A stretch of DNA of 64,000 bases from Burkholderiales bacterium (GTDB lineage Bacteria; Pseudomonadota; Gammaproteobacteria; Burkholderiales; SG8-39). The first letter of the stretch is position 1, and each line of letters opens with the position of its first letter. The position numbers were made by a program, and so were the translations under genes. The notes below the pieces were generated by a model that was not told the origin of the DNA, did not search any database, and worked only from the letters and a program-made list of their open reading frames with translations. Of the stretch, positions 18,310-26,272 are shown piece after piece. Location: NCBI GenBank assembly GCA_014860445.1, contig JACZJT010000065.1, positions 1-64,000 of the forward strand, in the 5' to 3' direction.

Positions 18310-18791
18310 GCGTCGTCCTGATGGGCGTGACGGGCTGCGGCAAGACCACGGTCGGCTCGCTGCTGGCAAAAGTCTGCGGCTGGGAATTTCACGACGCCGA
18401 CGACTATCACTCCGCGGAAAACGTCGCCAAGATGAAAAGCGGCGCGCCGCTCACGGACCAGGATCGCTGGCCCTGGCTGGAACACCTCAATAGTTTGCTA
18501 ATCGATAGCGATCGGCAGGGGCAGAACCTGGTACTCGCCTGCTCGGCGCTGAAACAGGCGTATCGCGATCGCCTCGCCCGCGGCTGCACAGCGGCGCACT
18601 TCGTCTTTCTCGACGGCGACAAGGATTTGATTCGCGCGCGCCTCGCAGCGCGCAAGGGGCATTACATGAACCCGAAGCTGCTCGACTCACAGTTCGCCAT
18701 CCTCGAACGGCCGCAGGACGCGCTGCGTCTGGACGCAGCCGAAGATCCCGAGATTCTAGTGCGGCGCATCAGGGAAGCCCTCGCGGTCTGA
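18306..18791 (+). CDS. gntK: Gluconokinase
   Basis: A 161-residue gluconokinase with Walker A GVTGCGKTT (7-15), DADDYHSAENVAKMKSGAPLTDQDR (substrate and lid region) and the ACSALKQAYRDRL block typical of GntK. It phosphorylates D-gluconate to 6-phosphogluconate, the substrate of the enzyme encoded just upstream. The start GTG at 18306 overlaps the gnd stop. No gluconate permease is adjacent, so uptake must be elsewhere. Confidence 0.92.
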
Positions 18792-18811
18792 TCGAAAAAC
18801 ATGCCCCTGCG

Positions 18812-19606
18812 CTAGTCGGCTGCTGCCGAATACAAGCCCAGGTTCACGCGGGTATGCGGGTTGAGTTCCTTCAGGCTGCTCACGAACTCGTCCAGCGGCA
18901 GATCGTGGAGTTTCTTCAGATGCTTCGCGCGTTTTTTCAGTTCGGCCCAGGATAGTTCGCGCGGGTGGCGCTTGAAAGCCAGCGCAATACGATTGACCCG
19001 GTCGGCCGCCATCAGGCAGACCACCCGGCCCGCGAAACTCGTTTCGATGCGCTGCAAAAAGACATCGAGTTTCTTTTCTTCCGCCATGAAATTGACCGAC
19101 ATCACCCCCCCGTCGCGAAGCGCTGCGTAGCACGCATCGTAAAACACCTGGGAACACAGGGCCGCCGGCTGTTTGCCGTCGTCGAAACCGTCCACCAGCA
19201 GTACGTCGGCCGAATCGGCATGCTCGGCCACGTAATCGGCGCCGTCGGCAATTGCTACGCGCATGCGTGCGTCGTCCGCGGGAAAATGGAACATGCTGCG
19301 CGCCGCCGCCAGCACCTTGGCGTTGATTTCCACCACGGTGGTGCGTGTTTCCGGCATGCGCTGGTGGATGTAGCGCGCCATCGACCCTCCTCCGAGGCCG
19401 ATCATGAGCACGTCCCGCGGCTGCGGCTGAAACAGCAGGAAGGCCATCATCGCGCGCGTGTAATCGAGCGCAAGCTCGTCCGGGCGCGACAGCCGGATCG
19501 AGCTCTGGATCGCATCCCCGCCCAGGTGCAGCGAGCGCACGCCGTCTTCCTCGCTGACCTCGACGCTGGCGAGCGCGCGCGCCGACCCGCTATTGGCTCT
19601 TGTCAT
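18812..19606 (-). CDS. Spermidine synthase-like methyltransferase-fold protein
   Basis: A 264-residue Rossmann protein. VLMIGLGGGSMARYIHQRMP followed by TTVVEINAKV is motif I plus the acidic strand-2 end typical of polyamine aminopropyltransferases, and DVLLVDGFDDG is the later acidic motif. The polyamine gatekeeper residues are not clear, so a true spermidine synthase role is uncertain; many proteobacterial homologues are orphan paralogues. It is divergent from ydcF with a 55-bp gap. Confidence 0.75.
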   Translation of the reverse strand: MTRANSGSARALASVEVSEEDGVRSLHLGGDAIQSSIRLSRPDELALDYTRAMMAFLLFQPQPRDVLMIGLGGGSMARYIHQRMPETRTTVVEINAKVLAAARSMFHFPADDARMRVAIADGADYVAEHADSADVLLVDGFDDGKQPAALCSQVFYDACYAALRDGGVMSVNFMAEEKKLDVFLQRIETSFAGRVVCLMAADRVNRIALAFKRHPRELSWAELKKRAKHLKKLHDLPLDEFVSSLKELNPHTRVNLGLYSAAAD

Positions 19607-19661
19607 TTATCCGGTTGATGCGCAAACTGGCGCACTGTTCAAATTGAAGCGGCTGATTATC

Positions 19662-20279
19662 ATGCATTGCGCAAAAAAATGTGGCGTGTTTTTGCTGCTC
19701 GCGTTCCTGCTCACCTCGGCCGTCTCCGCCCTCGGCCTGGGTTACGTCGCGGACTGGCTCAGCGTCGCGGACCAGGCGCAAAAAGCCGACGCCATCGTCG
19801 TGCTCGGCGGCGGCTACGCGCGACCGTTTCAGGCGGCGGACCTCTACCGCCAGGGGCTCGCTCGAAAAATCTACATTACCGCGCCGGCGCGCAGAAGCGA
19901 GGAAAGTCTGCTGGACGAGGCGGGCATTCCGTTTCCGCACGAAGAGGACGTGGTGCGCCAGGTGCTGATGAAAAAAGGCGTTCCAGCCGGCGCTATCGAA
20001 CTCCTCGGCAAAGAACTGATCAGCACCGCGGACGAGGCGCAGGCCACGCGCAGGCTGTTCGCCAGGCGCGCGCCAAGGCTGCTGGTGGTGACCTCCCCCT
20101 ATCATCTGCGCCGCGCAAGGATGATTTTCACCGACGCCCTGCCCGCTGCCGACATCCGCATGATCGCGACCAGCTACGACCCCTTCCCCTCTTCCTGGTG
20201 GAAAGACCAGAGTGCCGCGCGCAACGTGCTGCTCGAGCTCGCGAAAATCATTTTCTACCAGCTCGGCGGCCGCTACTGA
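19662..20279 (+). CDS. YdcF/DUF218 family membrane-anchored protein
   Basis: A 205-residue protein with one N-terminal membrane helix (about residues 6-27) and a DUF218 domain: ADAIVVLGGGY, AADLYRQGLARKIYIT, STADEAQATRRLF and LLVVTSPYHLRRARMIF. E. coli SanA, ElyC and YdcF belong to this family, linked to envelope integrity; the reaction is unknown. The frame extends upstream to a TTG at 19593, but that would overlap the divergent gene and spoil the signal anchor, so I chose the ATG at 19662. Confidence 0.82.
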   Translation: MHCAKKCGVFLLLAFLLTSAVSALGLGYVADWLSVADQAQKADAIVVLGGGYARPFQAADLYRQGLARKIYITAPARRSEESLLDEAGIPFPHEEDVVRQVLMKKGVPAGAIELLGKELISTADEAQATRRLFARRAPRLLVVTSPYHLRRARMIFTDALPAADIRMIATSYDPFPSSWWKDQSAARNVLLELAKIIFYQLGGRY

Positions 20280-20285
20280 CCCGGC

Positions 20286-20891
20286 TTATTTGGACGCCAG
20301 GGCGCGCTCGACGAATTCGAGCCGGTCCTGGCCCCAGAAAATCTCGCCGTCGATCACGTAGCTCGGCGCACCGAATACATTGCGTTCGATCGCCTCCTGC
20401 GTATAGGCCGCGTACGCGGCCTTCACCGCGTCCGATTGCGCCGCGGCCGCTAGCGCCGCCGCGTCCATGCCCTGCTCGGTGCACAGCGCGCCCAGCGTAT
20501 CGGCATCGGCGATATTGCGCTCCTCCGCCCAGCAGGCGCGCTGCACGGCGCCCGCAAGCCGCATCGCCGCGTCGCTGCCCCCTGCCTTGCCCGCGGCAAT
20601 GATGGTTTGCGCCGCCAGGTCCCCGGGCGCGGGGAAAAACTTCGGCTGGAGATTGAGCGGGATCTTGAGGTGCGCGCTAAAGCGCTTGAGTTCCACCAGG
20701 CGATAGGCCTGGCGCTGCGGCGCGCGCTTGGGCAGCGGCAGACCGCCCGAGATCGGGAACACCTTGCCAAAATCGGTGGGCTTTACATTGACTAGGGCGC
20801 CGTGGCGCTTCGCCATGTCGGCAAAACGCGCGTGCCCGAGATAGGTCCAGGGTGATATCGGCGAAAAATAATAGTCCACGGTCTTGCCCAT
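20286..20891 (-). CDS. 2-hydroxychromene-2-carboxylate isomerase family protein (DsbA-like fold), copy A
   Basis: A 201-residue kappa-GST/HCCA-isomerase protein. YYFSPISPWTYLG holds the catalytic Ser at the position of the DsbA active Cys, and GVFGAPSYVIDG-like NVFGAPSYVIDGEIFWGQDRL is the C-terminal signature. In naphthalene degradation the enzyme isomerises 2-hydroxychromene-2-carboxylate using glutathione, but most homologues have unknown substrates. GGAGGAG precedes the ATG. A paralogue is encoded at 51355. Confidence 0.82.
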   Translation of the reverse strand: MGKTVDYYFSPISPWTYLGHARFADMAKRHGALVNVKPTDFGKVFPISGGLPLPKRAPQRQAYRLVELKRFSAHLKIPLNLQPKFFPAPGDLAAQTIIAAGKAGGSDAAMRLAGAVQRACWAEERNIADADTLGALCTEQGMDAAALAAAAQSDAVKAAYAAYTQEAIERNVFGAPSYVIDGEIFWGQDRLEFVERALASK

Positions 20892-20920
20892 CGCATCTCC
20901 TCCGTCTGAAATTCCGTCAT

Positions 20921-21060
20921 CTTAGAGCGTATTTCAGAATTACGGTGCCCAGAATTGTCATTCCGAGCGGAGCGAGGAATCTGCTTCTGAATCAGGAAAA
21001 AAAGCAGATTCCTCGGCCTTTGGCCTCGGAATGACACGCAATTTTGAAATGGGCTCTTAG
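20921..21060. repeat. Complete palindromic element, copy 6 (about 140 bp)
   Basis: The core 20956-21036 begins TGTCATTCCGAGCGGAGCGA and ends GGCCTCGGAATGACA. The left arm (20921-20955) and right arm (21037-21060) pair: the first 24 nt of the left arm match the reverse complement of the right arm at 19 of 24 positions, starting CTTAGAGC on the left and ending GCTCTTAG on the right. It is the best-preserved complete copy. Confidence 0.82.
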
Positions 21061-21147
21061 TCGATAAACACGCCCGAGGCCGGGATAGCGATCACCTGCC
21101 GCCCGACTTGATGCATACTATTCCCTGAACAGATTCAGGAGCGCATC

Positions 21148-22182
21148 GTGAAACCATCCCTGTTGCAAACCACCATCGTCGGCAGCCTGCCCAAACCCGC
21201 CTGGCTGGCCGAGCCGAACAAACTCTGGGCGCCCTGGCTGCTGGAGGGAAAGGCGCTCACCGAAGGCATGCAGGATGCGGTGCGCCTGGTGCTGCGCGAC
21301 CAGGAATCGGCCGGCATCGACATCGTCGGAGACGGCGAGCAGACCCGCCGGCATTTCGTCACCACGTTGATCGAGAATCTGGACGGGGTCGATTTCGCGA
21401 ACAAGAAAACGGTGCGCATCCGCAACCGCTATGACGCCGATGTGCCCATGGTGACCGGTCCGGTGGCGCGCACCCGGCCGGTATTCGCCGAGCACGCACG
21501 CTTCCTGCGCAGCGCGACCGACCGGCCGGTGAAATTCACCCTGCCCGGCCCGATGACCATGGTGGACACGCTTTACGACGGCTATTACAAGAGCCGCGAA
21601 AAGCTCGCACGCGAGTTCGCCAAGGTGCTGAACGCGGAGGCGCGCGAGCTGGAGGCCCTGGGCATCGACGTGATCCAGTTCGACGAGCCGGCATTCAATG
21701 TATTCATGGACGAGGTGCGCGACTGGGGCATAGAGACGCTGGAGGCCGCCGCCGCCGGGCTCAAGTGCAAGACCGCGGTGCACATCTGCTACGGCTATGG
21801 CATCAAGGCCAACAACGACTGGAAGAAGACCCTGGGTTCGGAATGGCGCCAGTACGAATCGACGTTTCCGCTGCTGGCCAGATCGAAAATCCAGCAGGTA
21901 TCGCTGGAATGCGCCAACTCCAGGGTGCCGCTGGAACTGATCGAACTGCTCAGGGGCAAGGACATCATGGTCGGCGCGATCGATGTCGCCAGCGATGAAA
22001 TCGAGACGCCGGAGAAAGTCGCACAGATTCTGCGCGCGGCGCTGAAATACGTTGCGCCGGAAAAGCTCTATCCCTGCACCAACTGCGGCATGGTCCCGCT
22101 GTCGCGCGAGGTCGCGCGCGGCAAACTCAAGGCACTTGGTGCGGGTGCGGCGCTGGTGCGCAAGGAACTCGCCGGCGGCTGA
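21148..22182 (+). CDS. Core-MetE-like methionine synthase (short, single-domain)
   Basis: A 344-residue protein equivalent to the C-terminal catalytic half of MetE. The zinc ligands are all present: H212 and C214 (VHICYG), E254 (SLECANS) and C313 (TNCGM). TTIVGSLPKP and FDEPAF are further MetE landmarks. It would transfer a methyl group to homocysteine. The N-terminal half of MetE, which helps bind methyltetrahydrofolate, is missing; short versions in other bacteria take the methyl from methylated corrinoid proteins. The donor here is unknown. Confidence 0.82.
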   Translation: MKPSLLQTTIVGSLPKPAWLAEPNKLWAPWLLEGKALTEGMQDAVRLVLRDQESAGIDIVGDGEQTRRHFVTTLIENLDGVDFANKKTVRIRNRYDADVPMVTGPVARTRPVFAEHARFLRSATDRPVKFTLPGPMTMVDTLYDGYYKSREKLAREFAKVLNAEARELEALGIDVIQFDEPAFNVFMDEVRDWGIETLEAAAAGLKCKTAVHICYGYGIKANNDWKKTLGSEWRQYESTFPLLARSKIQQVSLECANSRVPLELIELLRGKDIMVGAIDVASDEIETPEKVAQILRAALKYVAPEKLYPCTNCGMVPLSREVARGKLKALGAGAALVRKELAGG

Positions 22183-22204
22183 AACGCCAGATACAAATCC
22201 CCAC

Positions 22205-22224
22205 CGGCGCCAGTCCTGGCGCCG
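22205..22224 (+). other. GC-rich stem-loop after the metE-like gene
   Basis: CGGCGCCAG and CTGGCGCCG form a perfect 9-bp stem with only two bases between them. There is no T-run, so it is not a standard intrinsic terminator; it may protect the 3' end of the transcript. Confidence 0.4.
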
Positions 22225-22337
22225 CTTCAAGCTGCTGCGCGAGCGCATGCGGCTTACATCTTGAAACAATTGCTTACCACTCCGGGCGCGCAAACTCGTT
22301 AATCTGGGTTCGTGTGCAACAACTGGAGTGGTGAATC

Positions 22338-22748
22338 ATGAAAACATTGCCCAAGGTTTTGGGGGCCTTGGTCCTCGTATCGTGCGGGATGCTGGCGAGC
22401 GTTCCAGCCATGGCGGATTACGGCGGCCATCGCGGCCATCACCGTGGCGGCCACGGCGGAAGCGTGCGCTTCGGCATTTCCCTGGGTGTTCCGTTTTACG
22501 GCCCGCGCTACTACCCGGCGCCCTATTTCGCGTACCCCGCGCCGGTGTACGCCTATCCTCCGGTGGTACTGGCGCCTGCGGCACCGCCTGTCTACATCGA
22601 ACAGGGATCGGCGGGCCAGGCCGCGCCGGCGCCGTCCCAGGCACAAGGCGACTGGTACTACTGCTCTGACTCGCAAGCCTATTACCCCTACGTGGCGGAA
22701 TGCCCCGCCGGCTGGCAACGCGTGCCGGCGCAGCCGCAATCGCGTTAA
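22338..22748 (+). CDS. Small exported protein with Tyr/Pro-rich middle and C-terminal YYC domain
   Basis: A 136-residue protein. A Sec signal peptide covers residues 1-27 (cleavage after PAMA), followed by a Gly/His-rich stretch (GGHRGHHRGGHGG) that could bind metals. Then come a Tyr/Pro-rich linker and a conserved end, DWYYCSDSQAYYPYVAECPAGWQRVP, broken in databases as an uncharacterised proteobacterial domain with two Cys. The function is unknown; the location is periplasm or envelope. It is the first of three exported proteins in a row. Confidence 0.75.
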   Translation: MKTLPKVLGALVLVSCGMLASVPAMADYGGHRGHHRGGHGGSVRFGISLGVPFYGPRYYPAPYFAYPAPVYAYPPVVLAPAAPPVYIEQGSAGQAAPAPSQAQGDWYYCSDSQAYYPYVAECPAGWQRVPAQPQSR

Positions 22749-22767
22749 TTTCAAGGAGCATTTGATC

Positions 22768-23313
22768 ATGTCAACATTGTTGCGCCTTTCACCGCTGGTG
22801 GCGCTGCTCGGCGTCGCTGCGTGTACGACCATCCCGACCGGCCCCAGCGTCATGGCACTGCCGGGTAGCGACCGGAATTTCAATCAGTTTCGCGCCGACG
22901 ATGCCGACTGCAGGCAATTCGCGCAGGTTCAGTCCGGTAGCGCGACCGCCAATGAAACTGCCCTGGACAGCGGCGTGAAAAGCGCCGCGGCAGGCGCGTT
23001 GATCGGCGCGCTCGCCGGCGCGGCCATGGGCGGACACCAGGGCGCAGGCGTAGGCGCGGGAGTCGGACTCCTGGCCGGCGGCGCTGCCGGCACGGGTGCG
23101 AGCCAGGCCTCCGGCCATGGCGCGCAGAACCGCTATGACAACGCCTACGTACAGTGCATGTACAGCAAGGGCAATCGCGTACCCGTGTCAGGGCAGATGA
23201 GTTCCAGGCCCGCCCCGGACCGTTATGCCTCGCCCGCTGCAAGGAGCGCCTACGCGCCGCCCCCGCCGCCACCCGGCTACCCGCCGCCCCCTCCTCCAGG
23301 CGTGGTGCGCTAG
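22768..23313 (+). CDS. Glycine-zipper lipoprotein
   Basis: A 181-residue protein starting at the ATG 22768 with AAGGAG at 10 nt; longer in-frame starts overlap the preceding gene and lack a signal. LLGVAAC is a lipobox, so Cys 20 is the likely lipidation site. Residues about 70-115 form glycine-zipper segments (AAGALIGALAGAAMGG, GAGVGAGVGLLAGGAAG) that pack in membranes. The tail is Pro-rich. Similar to Gly-zipper_Omp/Rick_17kDa-like envelope proteins of unknown function. Confidence 0.78.
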   Translation: MSTLLRLSPLVALLGVAACTTIPTGPSVMALPGSDRNFNQFRADDADCRQFAQVQSGSATANETALDSGVKSAAAGALIGALAGAAMGGHQGAGVGAGVGLLAGGAAGTGASQASGHGAQNRYDNAYVQCMYSKGNRVPVSGQMSSRPAPDRYASPAARSAYAPPPPPPGYPPPPPPGVVR

Positions 23314-23377
23314 TAGACTTTTGAACCGCCATTATCTTGAATCACGCACTCAACTTTTCAAAAATTTGGAGGCATCC

Positions 23378-23908
23378 ATGAATAAGCTGCTCAGTTCCAC
23401 CTTGATTTCGGTTTGCGTCGCCACACTCACGGCTACTTCGGCGTTTGCCCAAGCCACGCCGGACGCCGGTTCCCGGCCCGGCCAGCGCATGGAAAAGCAC
23501 TACGCCGAGCGTCCGTTCTCGCGGCCTACGGAACGCGTTGAAGCGCGCCTGGCCTATGCCAGGACCGCGCTGAAAATATCCGATGCACAACAATCGCAAT
23601 GGGAAGCCTATGCGAATTTCATGCGCAAGAATGCGCAGGAGCGGGAGCAAAAGTTCAAATCGCGGCAAGGCCACGAGCGTGGGCGCGCCGAACACCAGCG
23701 CTCCAATGTGATCGAACGTCTGGAAAAAGCGCAGTCCCGGCAAGCCGAGGCGGTGACGCGCATCAACCAGTATCTGGTCGTGGTGAAACCGCTCTATGCG
23801 GCGCTGTCACCCGAGCAGCAGAAAGTCGCCGACGTCGTGCTGAATCCGCGCTCCGGTTCGCGGCGCGGACATGAAAAGGGCGGGCACCGCAATTTCGGCA
23901 GGGGCTGA
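23378..23908 (+). CDS. Spy/CpxP-like LTXXQ periplasmic protein
   Basis: A 176-residue protein with a signal peptide (residues 1-24, cleavage after AFA), then a helical, strongly charged domain. LKISDAQQSQWEAYANFM and ALSPEQQKVADVVL are the two LTxxQ-type repeats of the Spy/CpxP family, followed by a His/Gly/Arg-rich tail. Spy is an ATP-independent chaperone and CpxP a stress modulator, so an envelope-stress role is plausible. GGAGG precedes the ATG, and a strong terminator follows, so it closes the three-gene cluster. Confidence 0.8.
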   Translation: MNKLLSSTLISVCVATLTATSAFAQATPDAGSRPGQRMEKHYAERPFSRPTERVEARLAYARTALKISDAQQSQWEAYANFMRKNAQEREQKFKSRQGHERGRAEHQRSNVIERLEKAQSRQAEAVTRINQYLVVVKPLYAALSPEQQKVADVVLNPRSGSRRGHEKGGHRNFGRG

Positions 23909-23925
23909 GCGGACAAAAGCCGGGG

Positions 23926-23957
23926 CCGGCACGCGCACAGCGTGCCGGACTTTTTTT
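23926..23957 (+). terminator. Strong rho-independent terminator
   Basis: CCGGCACGC (23926-23934), loop GCACA, GCGTGCCGG (23940-23948), then AC and seven T residues. It ends the exported-protein cluster and lies between convergent genes. Confidence 0.88.
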
Positions 23958-23962
23958 AATAC

Positions 23963-25177
23963 TTAATCAGCCAGCGCCTGGTAGACGAGTTGGCGCATCA
24001 TCGCGCGGTAATGCCGGCGCAGATCGGGGGAGCACAGCATCAGCACGGCGATCAACTGTTCCTGCGGATCGACCCAGAAATAGCTGCCATAGACCCCGGA
24101 CCAGTAGAAATCGCCGACCGAACCCGGCACCGGGTTGCGTCCCGTCTCCTTGCGCACGCAAAAACCCAGACCGAAACCCTGGCCGAATTCGGGCATCGGC
24201 GCCGACTCTTCGAAGCGTGGATAGGTGTCGGCGCTGAATCGGACCCCGGGCGGCAGATGATCACTGGTCATGAGCGCGAGCGACTTGCGCGAAACAATGC
24301 GCACGCCCCCGAGTTCACCGCGGTTGAGCAGCATCTGCGCGAAGCGCAGGTAATCCGGCGCGGTGGACACCATGCCGCCGCCCCCGGAAAGAAAACGCGG
24401 CCGCTGCGTCAGGTCGCGCGGCATCGGCGGGCGCGTGCCCGTGGCCGGATCGATCTGCGGTTCGGCCACGCGCGCCGCCTGTTCCGTCGTCAGGCTGAAC
24501 CCGGTGTCCTTCATGCCCAGCGGGTCGGTGATGCGCGCGGCGATGAATTCGGCCAGGTCCATCCCCGAGATCACCTCGACCACGCGCCCGAGCACATCGG
24601 TAGACATGCTGTAATCCCAGACCTCGCCCGGTTGGTGCTGCAGCGGCAGGCGTGACAGCTTGGTGACGAATTCGGCGGTGGTCTGCCTGGGGTCGAACAC
24701 GTTCGCCTCGCGATACGCTTTTTTCACCAGTGAGTCGCCGAACTGCCCGTAGGTCAAACCCGAGGTGTGGCGCAGCAGGTCCTGCACCGACATCTCGCGC
24801 CGGGCCGGCTCCAGTTTCAACTCGGGCTCGCCCAAAGCGCCGGTGACTTCGACCCCGACCTGCAGATCCTTCAACTCCGGAAGGTAGGTCGAAACCGGGT
24901 TGACCAGCCGCACCCTGCCCTCTTCGGCAAGCATCATGATCGCAACCGACACCAGCGGCTTGGTCATGGATGCGATGCGAAAGATCGAATCGGTCGCCAT
25001 CGGCAACTTCTTCTCGCGATCGCGAAATCCGAAGGATTCCAGGTAAGCCAGTTTGCCGTGGCGCGCGATCGATGCGACTGCACCCGGTATCGTGCCCTTG
25101 CCTATATCGGCCTCGAACAAATCGTTGATATAAGCAAGGCGCGCAGCGATCAGCCCCTGTGGTTCAGTATTTGCCAT
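23963..25177 (-). CDS. Serine hydrolase, class C beta-lactamase / EstB-like
   Basis: A 404-residue penicillin-binding fold hydrolase. The nucleophile motif SMTK is at residues 70-73 and the second motif YSM at 189-191, replacing YxN; FLSGGGGMVSTAPDYLRFAQ is typical of family VIII esterases. No signal peptide is visible, so it is probably a cytosolic esterase rather than a beta-lactamase. The ATG at 25177 has GAGG about 10 nt upstream and is preferred to the TTG at 25186. Confidence 0.85.
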   Translation of the reverse strand: MANTEPQGLIAARLAYINDLFEADIGKGTIPGAVASIARHGKLAYLESFGFRDREKKLPMATDSIFRIASMTKPLVSVAIMMLAEEGRVRLVNPVSTYLPELKDLQVGVEVTGALGEPELKLEPARREMSVQDLLRHTSGLTYGQFGDSLVKKAYREANVFDPRQTTAEFVTKLSRLPLQHQPGEVWDYSMSTDVLGRVVEVISGMDLAEFIAARITDPLGMKDTGFSLTTEQAARVAEPQIDPATGTRPPMPRDLTQRPRFLSGGGGMVSTAPDYLRFAQMLLNRGELGGVRIVSRKSLALMTSDHLPPGVRFSADTYPRFEESAPMPEFGQGFGLGFCVRKETGRNPVPGSVGDFYWSGVYGSYFWVDPQEQLIAVLMLCSPDLRRHYRAMMRQLVYQALAD

Positions 25178-25219
25178 GGAATGCAATCCTCGTTCGAAAT
25201 GTTTTGTCAGCGCCGACTA

Positions 25220-26272
25220 TCATGCGCCGCGTTTGCGATTGCAATTCGCAGAGCCCTGGTCGCGCATATTGTCGCCCGCAACGGGAAGAAACTCCCACGC
25301 GTATCCGGCAGGCTCCAGCCTCAGCTTGAGCACGCCGAAGTGAAAGGCCCCCGCAGCGAATGCATAGCCGCCGCCCGCGCCGCCCGTACCGACCACGAAT
25401 TCGCGCATGCCTTCCGGATCGGGGACTCCGCCCGCGTTACGCGGCGCGAAGTTTTCGTAGATGTGCTCGTGGCCCGTGATCAGCAGGTCCGCGCCCGCCG
25501 CGCTCATGAGTTTCCACAATCCCGCCATGGTGTCGTTGTCGCCGCGCAGCGCGTTGGTGTAGCGCGGGTGGTGCCAGATGCCGAGTATGCATTTCGTCTC
25601 CCGGCGCCGCGCGGCGGCGAGATCGGCCGCCAGCCAGGCGCGCTGGCGCGCCACCTCAGCGGCGAGCGCAGTCCTGGCTTCCGGCGACAGCGCGCCATCA
25701 CGCGCGAGTCGCATTTCGATATCGCTGTTGAGCGACACGATGTGCCAGGAACCCAGGTCCAGGCTGTAATAGCCCTTGCCTGCGGTGTCCGCGTTCGCCG
25801 CGGCCGCGCCGAAATAGCGGAAATAAGCGCTGGCCTCGTGCGGTTTGCGGCTGCTGCCATAGTCGTGATTGCCGGGTGCGGGCAGGGTGCGCGCCTTGAT
25901 GCCCTGCCTGCCCCATGAGCGCGCGTAACAGTTAGCGAACTGCTCCCAGGTCCCGTCCTGATAGGTGTTGTCGCCCGTGGTGAACACCAGCGCATCGGGC
26001 TCGGCCTCGAGCAATTTCGCCGTGGCCTCGGCGTACGCGCCCTGTCCATGATCGCATAGCGCAATGTCGCCCGCGCCCACCAGCACCGGCGGTCTGCCGG
26101 CGCGCCGCGCCATATATTCCGCGGCCAGGCTGCGGGGATCCTTGACTGCGTCGGACGCGACATCCGGCTGCGCAGGCGAGGCGCTTGCGGCGACCGCGGC
26201 GAGCAGCGCAAGGACCGCGAGCAGCAGCGCTTGTATTCCAGTCGGGATGCTTCGAAGCAAACGCCTGTTCAT
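25220..26272 (-). CDS. Exported metallophosphoesterase (purple-acid-phosphatase-like)
   Basis: A 350-residue calcineurin-like phosphoesterase with a signal peptide (residues 1-32). The metal ligand motifs are in order: GAGDIALCDH (66-75), TTGDNTY (98-104), PGNHDY (133-138), then GIWHHPRYT and ITGHEHIYENF. It hydrolyses a phosphomono- or diester outside the cytoplasm. The ATG at 26272 overlaps the stop of the molybdopterin gene (ATGA), indicating coupled translation. An open frame runs 567 bases upstream but is only the shadow of that gene. Confidence 0.85.
   Translation of the reverse strand: MNRRLLRSIPTGIQALLLAVLALLAAVAASASPAQPDVASDAVKDPRSLAAEYMARRAGRPPVLVGAGDIALCDHGQGAYAEATAKLLEAEPDALVFTTGDNTYQDGTWEQFANCYARSWGRQGIKARTLPAPGNHDYGSSRKPHEASAYFRYFGAAAANADTAGKGYYSLDLGSWHIVSLNSDIEMRLARDGALSPEARTALAAEVARQRAWLAADLAAARRRETKCILGIWHHPRYTNALRGDNDTMAGLWKLMSAAGADLLITGHEHIYENFAPRNAGGVPDPEGMREFVVGTGGAGGGYAFAAGAFHFGVLKLRLEPAGYAWEFLPVAGDNMRDQGSANCNRKRGA

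Noticed and set aside
23963-25177. Beta-lactamase
   Set aside because: SMTK is present, but the second motif is YSM rather than YxN and there is no signal peptide, so a cytosolic esterase is more likely.
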